Below are positions 34,853 to 44,147 of a DNA stretch of 64,000 bases, piece after piece. The position numbers and the translations under genes were made by a program. Position 1 is the stretch's first letter; every line of letters begins with the position of its first letter. Location of the stretch: NCBI GenBank assembly GCA_964598565.1, contig CAZRCG010000001.1, positions 248,001-312,000 of the forward strand, in the 5' to 3' direction. The notes beneath the pieces are model-generated. The model was not told the DNA's origin. It saw only the letters and a program-made list of their open reading frames with translations, and did no database searches. The DNA is from CAZRCG01 sp964598565 (lineage in GTDB: Bacteria > Bdellovibrionota > UBA2394).

Positions 34853-36976
34853 TTACTTAGCAGCTTTAGCGCGTTCTTCTTGGTATTTCTTCACGAGTTC
34901 ATCCTGTCGTTGTTTCGGTACGGGGGCGTAGCGAGAAAATTCCATTGAAAACGTTGCCTTGCCCTGAGTTGAAGAACGCAGGTCGTTGGAGTAACCAAAC
35001 ATCTCACTCAGCGGAACTTCTGCCGTAATCGTGCAGATATTCGCTTCGGCTGTGGTACCTAAGATCATACCGCGACGTTGGTTTAAGCCTCCCAAAATGG
35101 CTCCCTGAAATTCATCAGGGCTTTCAGCTTCGACCTTCATAATAGGTTCAAGAATAATAGGCGCTGCCTTCATATAAAACTCGCGAATGGCCGTCATAGC
35201 GCAAATGCGAAACGCCATTTCGGAAGAGTCCACATCATGATACGCACCGTCTTGGAGTCGCACTCTGAAGTTGACGACAGGAAAGCCGATAAGAAGACCT
35301 TTCTTAATCTGTTCCTTAAAGCCTTTATCGCAAGCCGGAATAAATTCACGAGGAATACGACCTCCGACAATTTCATCCACAAACTCGTAATCTGCCGTCG
35401 AATCGGTAATAGGCTCGAAAACTCCAACCACCTTCGCAAACTGCCCCTGACCACCCGTTTGTTTTTTATGCGTATAGTCGTAGGGCGTCGCCTTGGTAAT
35501 AGTTTCTCGGTAACGGACTTGAGGCGCTCCTACAATACACTCCACACCATATTCTCGTTTGAGACGTTCGGTGTAAATTTCAAGGTGCAATTCTCCCATA
35601 CCCGACATGATCGTCTCAGCACTTTCCTCATCTTGATGAACATGAAACGTGGGATCTTCTTTCGTAAAACGGTTGAGGGCCTTCGAAAAATTGTTCGCCA
35701 TTTGTTTGTCTTTGGGTCTGATTGCCAAGCTCACCACTGGGTCAGGCACAAACATAGATGTCATCGAAACACGAATATCTTCATGACAGAAGGTATCGCC
35801 CGAATGGCAATCGATGCCGAACATCGCAATAATATCCCCGCCACCGGCCTGATCGATATCAATCATATCATCCGCATGCATACGCACGATGCGACCGACT
35901 TTAACTCGCTTGCCATCTTTGGCATTCACAACGAAGTCGCCTTTTTTCAGAGTTCCCTGATAAATTCGCAAATAGGTCAACTGCCCATAACGTCCGTCCT
36001 CAAGTTTAAAGGCTAAACCTACAAAGGGTTTATCTGGCTCGGCCACCAAGGCCACTTCTTGCTCATTTTTCTCCAAATCAAAGGCTCGATTATTTCGCTC
36101 TCTTGGATTCGGTAAATAGGCCGTCACTCCATCTAAAAGTTTTTGAACGCCTTTATTTTTGTAAGCTGATCCCGAAAATACTGCGACCATTTTGAGCGCC
36201 AAGGTTTGGCGTCGGATCGCAGCACGAATTAAATCATTCGAAATTTCTTTGCCTTCTAAATAGAGTGTGGCGACTTCGTCATCAATGTCTGCGAGACTTT
36301 CGATCATCTTAATTCGATACTCATCAGCTTTGGCTTGAACCTCGGCAGGAATTTTTTCTACGCGCATGTTCTCGCCGTTGTCGCCATCAAAAAATGTGGC
36401 ATCCATATTTATAAGGTCGACGACGCCCTGAAATTGGTCTTCGGCTCCAATCGGAATTTGAACCAAAATTGGATTAAGGCCTAACTTTTCACGAAGTTGC
36501 TGAGCCACACGAAATGGTGAAGACCCCTGACGATCGAGTTTATTCACAAAAGCTAATCGAGGCACCCCGTAGCGCTTCATTTGACGATCGACTGTGATTG
36601 ACTGAGATTGCACCCCAGCCACCCCACACAGCACCATAATGGCGCCATCAAGAACTCGAAGCGCTCGTTCCACTTCGACTGTAAAATCCACGTGGCCGGG
36701 CGTATCAATAATATTGATATTGGTTTCACCCCAGCGACAGAAGGTCGCGGCCGACTGAATGGTAATACCTTTTTCGCGCTCCAAATCCATATAGTCCATG
36801 GTCGCGCCCACGCCGGACTTGCCTTTCACTTCTTCAATCTTGTGAATCTTGCCGGTATAAAAAAGAATTCGTTCGGTCAAGGTTGTCTTGCCCGAGTCAA
36901 TATGCGCTGAGATACCGATATTTCTGGTGTTTTCGATGCGATCGAAACTAGGGAGTTCTGCTTTTGCAAGTGCCAT
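34853..36976 (-). CDS. fusA: Elongation factor G, spd/mitochondrial EFG1-like subtype
   Basis: GTPase that drives ribosomal translocation. 707 aa with all five EF-G domains: G1 NIGISAHIDSGKTTLTER, G2 ERGITI-like EKGITIQSAAT, G3 DTPGHVDF, G4 NKLD, G5 GSAYKNKGVQ; domain IV contains YDYTHKKQTGGQGQFAKV. AHIDSGKTT and CRWGETNINIIDTPGH, rather than the usual AHIDAGKTT, resemble mitochondrial EFG1 and the spdEFG1 proteins of spirochaetes and delta-proteobacteria. AGGAGG lies only 2 nt before the ATG, unusually close. It is a single gene without the S12/S7/Tu neighbours of the str operon. Confidence 0.95.
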   Translation of the reverse strand: MALAKAELPSFDRIENTRNIGISAHIDSGKTTLTERILFYTGKIHKIEEVKGKSGVGATMDYMDLEREKGITIQSAATFCRWGETNINIIDTPGHVDFTVEVERALRVLDGAIMVLCGVAGVQSQSITVDRQMKRYGVPRLAFVNKLDRQGSSPFRVAQQLREKLGLNPILVQIPIGAEDQFQGVVDLINMDATFFDGDNGENMRVEKIPAEVQAKADEYRIKMIESLADIDDEVATLYLEGKEISNDLIRAAIRRQTLALKMVAVFSGSAYKNKGVQKLLDGVTAYLPNPRERNNRAFDLEKNEQEVALVAEPDKPFVGLAFKLEDGRYGQLTYLRIYQGTLKKGDFVVNAKDGKRVKVGRIVRMHADDMIDIDQAGGGDIIAMFGIDCHSGDTFCHEDIRVSMTSMFVPDPVVSLAIRPKDKQMANNFSKALNRFTKEDPTFHVHQDEESAETIMSGMGELHLEIYTERLKREYGVECIVGAPQVRYRETITKATPYDYTHKKQTGGQGQFAKVVGVFEPITDSTADYEFVDEIVGGRIPREFIPACDKGFKEQIKKGLLIGFPVVNFRVRLQDGAYHDVDSSEMAFRICAMTAIREFYMKAAPIILEPIMKVEAESPDEFQGAILGGLNQRRGMILGTTAEANICTITAEVPLSEMFGYSNDLRSSTQGKATFSMEFSRYAPVPKQRQDELVKKYQEERAKAAK

Positions 36977-37171
36977 AGCCTCCTGTTTTAGACTGTGAGC
37001 GCCGCTTTTCCAAGAATTCTTGTGGTGAAAATAGGGCTGTCACCAAACTCTGCTCTATGGGGCAGTTGAGAAACAGCCAGCTGTCGCCCAAATGGCTTTC
37101 GGGGCGGCATCACTCCCGCTTGACACCCCCGCCTGAGCCGCCTCGCGACAAAACTTTATGATTTATCCGGG

Positions 37172-38287
37172 TTAAGAACCTAGCTCAACTCGTTTCAAAG
37201 CCTGGTCGACGAAGGAGTCTGTGGGGTTTAAACGACGAGCTTGCTCCAAGTGGTAGCGACATTTGTCCCATCGTTTTAGCTCAAACAGAATGGTGGCCGC
37301 ATTAATATGGAAATGAGGGTGCTCAATCGGAAACGACTCGCAGATTTCAAAGAGGCGCAGCGCTTCCGGTATCTTGCCCTGGTAGACGAGTGCCGTTGAA
37401 AGATGCGCCACCACGTCTTCAAAATGGTAGGTGGTTTCGAGAAGGTCTCGAAAGACGCTCTCGGCCTCTGCCATTCTCTCGATCTGAAGAAGGGCGCGGC
37501 CCAGATGAAGCTTGGCCTCATGCCAATCGGGCCTAAGCTCAACGGCTTTGCGCAATGCTCGTTCAGCTTCGTCCCAGCGATTGAGATTGGCCAGGCAAAT
37601 TCCGTATTCAAACCAAGGGTTTTGATGTCCCGGCGTCTCTTCCACTTTTCTGCGTGCCAAATGAACGTAGTAATCGCGCTTGGCCTCGAGAGCGGCTTGG
37701 GGCTTCAGAAGTCCCAGATGATGGACGATAAGATCAGTCTCAAAGTAGCGAAGCTTGAGTTCATCACACGAGGGAATAATAGTTTCATGTAAGCGTCCAC
37801 GCCACTCAATGCCGACTCCCTTGCGGTAGAGCTTGTACATGAGATTGTCGATATAGCCAGACGCTTGCAAATCAGGAAACTGGCATTGAAGCGACTCCGG
37901 CAATGTTGCCGACTTCCATCCTGATGCAAACGACTCACGTGAGTAGTTTCGTTGAATGATTCCAAGAGCCGATATTTGGGGATTGCTCGCATAAGACTGT
38001 AGCGGCTCCCATAGATCGTCTGAGACAATTTCATCTCCATCCAAAAAAAACAACCAATCCCCCGAGGCATGAGCCGCAGCAAAGTTTCGAGCCGCAGAAA
38101 AATCGTCGATCCATTTAAAATCAAGGAGCCTCACGCCCATCGAGCGAGCGATATCTCGAGTTCGATCACTAGACCCCGTGTCGACTACAAGGATTTCATT
38201 TCCACTACCCACGACAGAACGAAGGCTCGCTTCGAGAAAAAGTTCCTCATTCTTCACGATATAAACCACCGATAGAGAATGACCCAT
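37172..38287 (-). CDS. Family 2 glycosyltransferase fused to TPR repeats
   Basis: The N-terminal GT-A domain (residues ~1-200) has LSVVYIVKNEE, the nucleotide-sugar motif ILVVDTGSSDRTRDIA, and the metal-binding DxD in WLFFLDGDEIV. The C-terminal part contains several TPR units (WFEYGICLANLNRWDEAERA, KLHLGRALLQIERMAEAE, LSTALVYQGKIPEAL, FHINAATILFELKRWDK). This GT2-TPR arrangement is common in SunS-like and other bacterial glycosyltransferases. The frame is open to 38428, but that would run into the divergent gene; ATG at 38287 gives the conserved start. Acceptor unknown. Confidence 0.85.
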   Translation of the reverse strand: MGHSLSVVYIVKNEELFLEASLRSVVGSGNEILVVDTGSSDRTRDIARSMGVRLLDFKWIDDFSAARNFAAAHASGDWLFFLDGDEIVSDDLWEPLQSYASNPQISALGIIQRNYSRESFASGWKSATLPESLQCQFPDLQASGYIDNLMYKLYRKGVGIEWRGRLHETIIPSCDELKLRYFETDLIVHHLGLLKPQAALEAKRDYYVHLARRKVEETPGHQNPWFEYGICLANLNRWDEAERALRKAVELRPDWHEAKLHLGRALLQIERMAEAESVFRDLLETTYHFEDVVAHLSTALVYQGKIPEALRLFEICESFPIEHPHFHINAATILFELKRWDKCRYHLEQARRLNPTDSFVDQALKRVELGS

Positions 38288-38417
38288 ACGTCTATTGTGG
38301 CCCGAGACAGGCTTAGGGGGCACGGCGGAAGAATGATCGGCCAACTGTCTCCAAGAGGCACTTTTTTGCAAATGATGCAGGTCGACGCCCCCTGTCGATT
38401 CTATTAGGGTCGTGCGC

Positions 38418-39374
38418 ATGCCTCTCAATCGCTACGATATCGTCACCACCACCGCGGGGGCGTTGTCTATCATCGATCGCAGCGTCAACGAGATCATGCA
38501 TAATCCGGTGGGGCCCTGGGTCGAAGCTAACGCGCTCTATGTTGATCAAGCACAGGTGAAACAAAATCTGTTAGCTCGATACGGCGGCGACACCAACGAG
38601 GCAGGCGAGTTATACAAATTAGACGAGGCAGGCGAGTTATACAAATCAAACGAAGGGCTCGCCTTAGAAGACTTGGACAACTTGAGCGACATAGATGACC
38701 TAGTGATCTTTGATGTTGGCCTCGGTGCAGCCGCCAATGCCTTGGCGACTTTGCACTGTTTGAAAAATATTGAAAACCAGCGCCGCCGAAAACTACGACT
38801 CATCAGTTTCGAAAAGAATTTAGATCTTCTGATATTCGCCAGGCAGCACGTCGAGGCATTTCCGCACTTTCACCCATTTACCGACGCTGTCGATAGCCTG
38901 CTGAAGAATCATCACTGGCACGAAAGTTCATTTTCGTGGGAGCTTCGCCACGGAGATTTTTTAGAAGCGATCGCCCGCGAAACAGAACGACCGCATCTCA
39001 TTTTTTTTGATCCTTATTCTCCCAAGGTGAACCCCGACATGTGGTCGACCAAGGTATTTGAAGCACTGTATCGCACGTGTCGCCAGAGCTCTGAACCCGA
39101 GCCCAGCCGCCTCTATACTTACAGTCTCGCAACCCCCATCCGAGTCGCATTGTTCCAAGCGGGATTTTTCGTCGGTCAGGGTAGCGCCACGGGCCTAAAA
39201 TCTGAAACGACCCAAGCCTCGACATCTCTCCACGCGCTTTCCCAACCTTTAGGAAAGCGCTGGCTTGAGCGGTGGTCTAAATCACAGAGTCCCCTGCCCC
39301 TGGGGGCTGAGCCTCAAGAAAAGGAGGCAATTTGTACTATGATTTTGAATCATCCTCAGTTTCGGATGCCATAG
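38418..39374 (+). CDS. MnmC-like SAM-dependent methyltransferase
   Basis: Resembles the methyltransferase half of MnmC (final step of mnm5U34 formation in tRNA). SAM-binding DLVIFDVGLGAAANAL, acidic end of strand 2 LRLISFEKNLDLL, HGDFLEAI, and the catalytic-region motif HLIFFDPYSPKVNPDMWS (D-P-F/Y-SPK-NP-x-x-W is typical). The FAD oxidoreductase half of MnmC is absent, as in many stand-alone versions. A 27 bp tandem duplication inserts EAGELYK twice near residue 60. ATG 38418 has AGGG 8 nt upstream; GTG 38412 is an alternative. The 3' end may overlap an extended frame of the next gene. Confidence 0.8.
   Translation: MPLNRYDIVTTTAGALSIIDRSVNEIMHNPVGPWVEANALYVDQAQVKQNLLARYGGDTNEAGELYKLDEAGELYKSNEGLALEDLDNLSDIDDLVIFDVGLGAAANALATLHCLKNIENQRRRKLRLISFEKNLDLLIFARQHVEAFPHFHPFTDAVDSLLKNHHWHESSFSWELRHGDFLEAIARETERPHLIFFDPYSPKVNPDMWSTKVFEALYRTCRQSSEPEPSRLYTYSLATPIRVALFQAGFFVGQGSATGLKSETTQASTSLHALSQPLGKRWLERWSKSQSPLPLGAEPQEKEAICTMILNHPQFRMP
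38596..38646. repeat. 27 bp-period tandem duplication within the MnmC-like gene
   Basis: A 24 bp sequence starting ACGAGGCAGGCGAGTTATAC is present at 38596-38619 and identically at 38623-38646, in frame. It yields DEAGELYK-like units twice, followed by a degraded third (SNEG). It sits in the non-conserved segment between the N-terminal strand and the SAM domain. Confidence 0.8.
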
Positions 39375-39424
39375 GTCAAGGAAGCTTTCTTGATTCTGGC
39401 TTTTCTTTGGTCTCTAATGAGGCC

Positions 39425-40354
39425 ATGAAGTTTCTCTGGCTAATATTCGTGCTGACTTTTGGTAGTGCTTCACTCTTTGCAAAGAACAGCGTGACCGAGA
39501 CCCAGAAAGAGCCCTCGAGCTCTTCGAGACTTGTGGTATCGAGTGACGCACTTGTGACGGCCAATGAAGTTTATGACACAATCGTCGTCGTCGCCGGACA
39601 TCTCGATATGTTTGGAAAGACCGATACATTGGTCGTTGTTGCAGGCAAGGCTTCACTAAAGAGAGGCTCCGAAATTCGAGACAGTGCCGTCGTCGTTGGC
39701 GGAACACTTGATCAAGAAGAAGGGGCCTTACTGCCCAAAGACGGTATTCAGGGGATCGGATCTTCAATCACCGATGCCTCTGGAGTTGCGTCAAGCTCCC
39801 GATGGAGAGATTGGGTGGTCAAAGAATGGAATTGGGACAACTCAAAATTTGACAATGTCATCGCTCTTCTTGGTTTTATCTTTAAAATCACAATCGCAGC
39901 CATCGCTCTGCTTGTTCTGTTTTCGCTTTTATTCATGGCGCCACGTTTTACAGAGAGGCCCCAAAGCATTTTAAAAAGCCAGCCATGGAAGTCTTTTTTC
40001 CTGGGTCTCTTAGCAAGCTTCGGAATTATTCCCTTATGTGTATTGTTGGCCATTACAGTGATTGGCATTCTGGTAATTCCGTTTGTCGGCTTTTTCTATA
40101 TGCTCGCTTTTTTAATTGGCTTGCTAGCTGTCTGTCATCTGGTTGGCGCCATAATTTTAGGCGACAATGCGACACGATGGATTTCTGCCTTGGTGGGTTT
40201 GGTGGCGATATTGGCGGCCTCGATGATTCCCATTTTCGGAGAATTTATCATTTTTGTTTTGGGTGCGACAGGCGTGGGTGCCACCCTTTTGGCGTTTATT
40301 GAAAAACGCCGTAACGTCGTCACCGTCAGAGACTATGTAAGTTATCAGATTTAA
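39425..40354 (+). CDS. Membrane protein with bactofilin-like beta repeats
   Basis: ATG at 39425 with TGAGG upstream gives a signal/anchor MKFLWLIFVLTFGSASLFA; a longer frame to 39332 overlaps the previous gene and is unlikely. Residues ~40-110 have repeats with period about 17-20 (TIVVVAGHLDMFGKT, TLVVVAGKASLKRGSE, SAVVVGGTLDQ), the stacked pattern of bactofilin/polymer-forming domains. Then come four to five membrane helices (IAAIALLVLFSLLFM; LASFGIIPLCVLLAITVIGIL; FYMLAFLIGLLAVCHLVGAI; LVGLVAILAASMIPIFGEFI). The combination suggests a scaffold anchored in the envelope. Function unknown. Confidence 0.75.
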   Translation: MKFLWLIFVLTFGSASLFAKNSVTETQKEPSSSSRLVVSSDALVTANEVYDTIVVVAGHLDMFGKTDTLVVVAGKASLKRGSEIRDSAVVVGGTLDQEEGALLPKDGIQGIGSSITDASGVASSSRWRDWVVKEWNWDNSKFDNVIALLGFIFKITIAAIALLVLFSLLFMAPRFTERPQSILKSQPWKSFFLGLLASFGIIPLCVLLAITVIGILVIPFVGFFYMLAFLIGLLAVCHLVGAIILGDNATRWISALVGLVAILAASMIPIFGEFIIFVLGATGVGATLLAFIEKRRNVVTVRDYVSYQI

Positions 40355-40544
40355 TTCGATTTACGGCGCTGGCCTCTCTGGTGATCGTCAAACCTTCGAT
40401 AGTCTATCGAGCCCCCACCCTTCTTGATATTCTAATGCTGCATCGCATCACGCGGTGTCTTAGCGTCGCCCTTTGGATAGGGCTGTTAGCGTCGCAAGGC
40501 GCACTTCCATGGTGGGGAGAGATTCGGGAAACGGGAGGCTCGTT

Positions 40545-41357
40545 GTGCAAATTTCATCTTTTAATTCTGGTCGTCTACTTCAACAGACAAATAAAAAACT
40601 AAATAGTCTCTACAATCAATTATCGTCGGGTAAGCGTGCTAGCTCTGCGAAGGACGATCCATCTGCTCTCGCCCTAGTAAATTCATTAGACGCTTCATCG
40701 CGTGGTCTTGAAGCAGCCAATCGTAGCATCACCTATGCAAAAGGCGCTCTCAATACAGCTGAGTCGGGCTTAAGTCAGCAAGCTGAAAGTCTACAGCGGG
40801 CGCGTGAGCTAGCGTTGCAGGCGTCAAACGGAACTCTATCTGACCAAGACCGCAGCAATCTTCAAAAAGAATTTAGCCAGGTCGTCGAAGGCATTGATGC
40901 CACAAGCTCTCAGACATCGTTTGCGGGAAAAAACTTGCTCGATGGTAGTTTTCAGACCTCTGTTTTAGTGGGTTCGAATGGCCAAAGCACAGATGTGAAT
41001 TTAGATTCATCCTCGTCAGAGAGTCTCGGCCTTTCTTCATTGAACCTCTCGACACAAGGCGATGCGGCCGATTCGTTAGAGGCCATCGATGCAGCACTCG
41101 CGCAAGTCAATTCTCAACAAGCGGAGATAGGCGCTAAACAAAACGCGCTCGAATTTACCTCGAATGCCAATGCCGTGCAGGCTGAAAATCTCGCGGCTGC
41201 CAAGTCGACCGCTGGGGATGCTGATCTCGCGGATACTCTGTCGGCCGTTAAGCGAGAAGAGGTACTGATGCAGGCTCAGATTTCAAGTTTTACACTTCAA
41301 AATAAGGCTGCGAAAAATAAGAACCAAGCACTGTTTAAGAACGAGGCAAAAATCTAG
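40545..41357 (+). CDS. Short flagellin lacking a variable domain
   Basis: GTG at 40545 with GGGAGG 6 nt upstream; a longer open frame to 40473 is not needed. 270 aa: N-terminal D0/D1 helices (NKKLNSLYNQLSSGKRASSA, DDPSALALVNSLDASSRG, AARELALQASNGTLS-like segment) and C-terminal helices (QQAEIGAKQNALEFTSNANA; ADLADTLSAVKREEVLMQAQ). Almost nothing separates the two halves, as in minimal flagellins. The extreme N-terminus VQISSFNSGRLL deviates from the canonical xxINTNxxSLxAQ, so it could be a minor or specialised subunit. No sigma-28 consensus was clear upstream. Confidence 0.85.
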   Translation: MQISSFNSGRLLQQTNKKLNSLYNQLSSGKRASSAKDDPSALALVNSLDASSRGLEAANRSITYAKGALNTAESGLSQQAESLQRARELALQASNGTLSDQDRSNLQKEFSQVVEGIDATSSQTSFAGKNLLDGSFQTSVLVGSNGQSTDVNLDSSSSESLGLSSLNLSTQGDAADSLEAIDAALAQVNSQQAEIGAKQNALEFTSNANAVQAENLAAAKSTAGDADLADTLSAVKREEVLMQAQISSFTLQNKAAKNKNQALFKNEAKI

Positions 41358-41369
41358 AGAGCTTTTCCA

Positions 41370-42026
41370 CTAGAGATCTTTTCCACTGCTGACAGGTTTA
41401 ATATCGGAGCGTCTCTGACTTTCGACGATTTTAACCTCAATCTTGCTCCAACCCTTCACCACAAAAAAGGCGACAAGAGTCGACTTAAGAAAATGGCCCA
41501 AAAATACACAGGCGAGCGCTGAAAAAATAGACAACTCTCGAATGGCGGCATGGGCATTCACCTGCACATCGGCGAGCCCGATAATGGCTGTGATCATCTG
41601 GGTGGGCAGACCCATGATCGCCCCCACAAAACCGGCCCAATTGCCATATTGATGAACTGCCTTCATGGCTTCTTCCCAGAAGGCCTGCAAGTGAAAAAAC
41701 TCAATCACAGACATCAAGGATTTTTGAGGAATTAACGTGCCCAATAAATAAGTCGTCGCATTATTCAGAGTGGCGCCAATAGGAAACAAAATAGCAAAGA
41801 GAAACCAGCGCGCAGGGCTAATGGTGACACAGGCCACCATGCAAAGCGTCGAGGGAACGACCATCACAAAACCATCTAAAAAAAATAGAAGAAACAGAAA
41901 AAAAGGTAGTCGATGTGAGTGACGATGCCTTCGGGTAAAGCGAAGCCAAGAGACAAAAATACGTCGTTCCCAAAGTTTAACGCCCTTCTTCTTCTGAGGT
42001 CGCACATGATGAGTCTTATTCTTCAC
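41370..42026 (-). CDS. YqaA/VTT (SNARE-associated)-like membrane protein
   Basis: About 218 aa. A basic N-terminus precedes membrane segments FFLFLLFFLDGFVMVVP, LCMVACVTISPARWFLFAIL, YGNWAGFVGAIMGLPTQMIT and IFSALACVFLGHFLKSTLVAFF. The F-x-D-G...PxT...A pattern with amphipathic reentrant segments resembles YqaA/DedA (VTT) proteins. GTG at 42026, right after the rimK-like stop and with GGAGAG upstream, is the likely start; the frame extends into rimK. Role unknown, perhaps lipid scrambling as for other VTT proteins. Confidence 0.6.
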   Translation of the reverse strand: MKNKTHHVRPQKKKGVKLWERRIFVSWLRFTRRHRHSHRLPFFLFLLFFLDGFVMVVPSTLCMVACVTISPARWFLFAILFPIGATLNNATTYLLGTLIPQKSLMSVIEFFHLQAFWEEAMKAVHQYGNWAGFVGAIMGLPTQMITAIIGLADVQVNAHAAIRELSIFSALACVFLGHFLKSTLVAFFVVKGWSKIEVKIVESQRRSDIKPVSSGKDL

Positions 42027-42027
42027 T

Positions 42028-42924
42028 TTAAAATTTCTCTCCTTGCTTAGCACTCGCTCGTCGCTCCAAACAGGCAATCATTGCTGAGGCAATGTCTTCG
42101 CCCGATACTCTTTCAATAGCCTCGAGCCCCGGGGAAGAATTCACTTCCAATATAAGAGGTCCATCGTTCGATTCAATTAAATCGACACCCGCGATATCAA
42201 GACCGAACGCTCGAGCTGCCGCCACAGCTAAACCCGCGGTCGTTTCGTCGATATCATAGGGCTCGGCAATACCACCCTGATGAATATTCGAGCGAAACTC
42301 CAATTTATTATTGGCGCGACGTCTCATTGATGCCACGACACGATCCTCCACCACAAGAGCACGAATATCAGAACTTGAGGCTTCTTCGACAAACTTTTGA
42401 ACAAGAATATTTTGTTTGGCCGTATGCATGAGTTCTATCAAAGCCTGTGCAGTCGCTCGATCTCTAGCCAAGACGACTCCCGCCCCTTGGGTACCTTCGA
42501 GAAGTTTGATAACAACGGGCACTCCACCGACCGAATCAATGGCTCGTAGAATCTCTTCCCTCCGTCGCACTAAGACCGTGGCTGGCAAAGGCAGGCCTTG
42601 GCGCGAAAGCATCTGTGACGCTCGAAATTTGTCGCGACTACAGGCAATGGCCACCGATGAGTTGACGGTCGGAATACCCATTTCTTCAAATTGTCGAACC
42701 ACAGCCAAGCCAAAGGCCGTAATCGAAACCCCAATGCGTGCCAACACCGCATCCGATCGCTCTACGGGCCTTCCCAAAAAATCTAAACCAGCGCCCTTAC
42801 GAATATGCACCGTAAATTTTAACGGATCACAAATGGCAACCGTATGACCCCGCCGTTGAGCCGTATCAAACAGCCGTTCGGTCGAATAGAGACTCGCATT
42901 ACGAGACAGAAGCGTGAAATGCAT
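42028..42924 (-). CDS. rimK: RimK-family ATP-grasp ligase
   Basis: ATP-grasp enzyme that in E. coli adds glutamate to the C-terminus of ribosomal protein S6. Features: N-terminal DAVLARIGVSITAFGLAVVR, SRDKFRASQMLSRQGLPLPAT, ATP-binding PVVIKLLEGTQGAGVVLA, VQKFVEEASSSDIRALVVED, and catalytic DLIESNDGPLILEVNSSPGLE. 298 aa matches RimK (300 aa). Substrate specificity within RimK-like ligases is not fixed by sequence alone. Overlaps nothing upstream; the VTT-like gene follows at once. Confidence 0.9.
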   Translation of the reverse strand: MHFTLLSRNASLYSTERLFDTAQRRGHTVAICDPLKFTVHIRKGAGLDFLGRPVERSDAVLARIGVSITAFGLAVVRQFEEMGIPTVNSSVAIACSRDKFRASQMLSRQGLPLPATVLVRRREEILRAIDSVGGVPVVIKLLEGTQGAGVVLARDRATAQALIELMHTAKQNILVQKFVEEASSSDIRALVVEDRVVASMRRRANNKLEFRSNIHQGGIAEPYDIDETTAGLAVAAARAFGLDIAGVDLIESNDGPLILEVNSSPGLEAIERVSGEDIASAMIACLERRASAKQGEKF

Positions 42925-42980
42925 TTCTGTTCCATTCTACCGAAGCTTTGAAATCTTCGCTCTTCCTACATCGGCAATCT

Positions 42981-44081
42981 TTAAGCGACGTCGACCTCTT
43001 TACATAAATAAACCGATTGAATGGCCTGTAAGAGCTTGACGCCTTCAGCAAACGGTTTCTGAAAGGCCTTTCGCCCGGAAATCAGCCCCATGCCCCCTGC
43101 GCGCTTATTGATGACAGAAGTTTTAATCGCTTCGGCAATATCATTCTTACCACTCGCGCCGCCCGAATTGATGAGGCCAGCCCGGCCCATATAACCATTG
43201 GCCACCTGATAACGCGTCCATTCAATGGGATGGTCGGGACAAAGCTGTGTATAAATGCGATCGTCCGTTTTTCCGTAAGACGAGCCCGACGCCATATTCA
43301 ATGCCCTAAAGCCTCCGTTATTCTCCGGGAGCTTTTGTTTGATGATATCGGCTTCAAGCGTCACACCCAAATGATTGGCCTGACCCGAAAGATCGGCACT
43401 CAAATGATAATCTACACCGTCTTTCTTAAAACCATTGTTTCTTAGATAGCACCAGAGAACGGTAAACATGCCTAGTTCATGAGCCACGCGAAAGGCCTCG
43501 CCAATCTCAACGATCTGGCGACGCGATTCCGGCGATCCAAAATAAATGGTCGCCCCAACACCCGCGCATCCCATTGAATAGGCGCTTTTCACGTTCGCAA
43601 AGAGCGTTTGATCAAAGGTATTGGGATAAGAAAGCAGTTCATTATGGTTAAGCTTTAAAATGAAGGGGATTTTATGGGCGTATTTTCGAGCTACCGAACC
43701 TAAGACGCCGTAAGTCGACGCCACGGCGTTACAACCCCCTTCTAAAGCCAATCGACAAATATTATCGGGGTCAAAATAGTCAGGATTTGGCGCAAACGAG
43801 GCCCCAGCCGAGTGCTCGATGCCTTGGTCAATAGGAAGAATGGATACATAGCCCGTGCCACCCAAATTCCCATGGTCAAAAAGGCTCTGTAAGCTCCTTA
43901 AAACCTGGGGAGAACGGTCAGACAGCACCATAGTGCGATCGACGAAATCGGGGCCGGGAAGGTTTAATTTTTCTTTGGCAATTCCTTTACAACGGTAGTC
44001 GAGAAGAGTCTCATCGGACTGTAGTAAAGAGCGAATTTGGCCAAGACTAAGCGGATTTTCAAAATGAAAGGCGTTGATCAT
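42981..44081 (-). CDS. Class I fructose-bisphosphate aldolase, archaeal/DhnA type
   Basis: Schiff-base aldolase of glycolysis. 366 aa with ILPIDQGIEHS, the catalytic-lysine strand FILKLNHNELLSYP, GCAGVGATIYFGSPES and a phosphate-binding GRAGLINSGGASGKND plus GLISGRKAFQKP. This is the FbaB/DhnA family rather than metal-dependent class II. Stand-alone minus-strand gene, divergent from rpsD across 66 bp. The N-terminal extension of about 60 residues is typical of bacterial FbaB. Confidence 0.92.
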   Translation of the reverse strand: MINAFHFENPLSLGQIRSLLQSDETLLDYRCKGIAKEKLNLPGPDFVDRTMVLSDRSPQVLRSLQSLFDHGNLGGTGYVSILPIDQGIEHSAGASFAPNPDYFDPDNICRLALEGGCNAVASTYGVLGSVARKYAHKIPFILKLNHNELLSYPNTFDQTLFANVKSAYSMGCAGVGATIYFGSPESRRQIVEIGEAFRVAHELGMFTVLWCYLRNNGFKKDGVDYHLSADLSGQANHLGVTLEADIIKQKLPENNGGFRALNMASGSSYGKTDDRIYTQLCPDHPIEWTRYQVANGYMGRAGLINSGGASGKNDIAEAIKTSVINKRAGGMGLISGRKAFQKPFAEGVKLLQAIQSVYLCKEVDVA

Positions 44082-44147
44082 TTTTCATATCTAAACTATT
44101 GGTTTTGAAAGTTAAATAGTTATCAAGAAAGGCTTGAGGTTCACTGA

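Noticed and set aside
35237..36016. 259-codon plus-strand frame opposite EF-G
   Set aside because: A shadow of the highly conserved fusA gene on the other strand.
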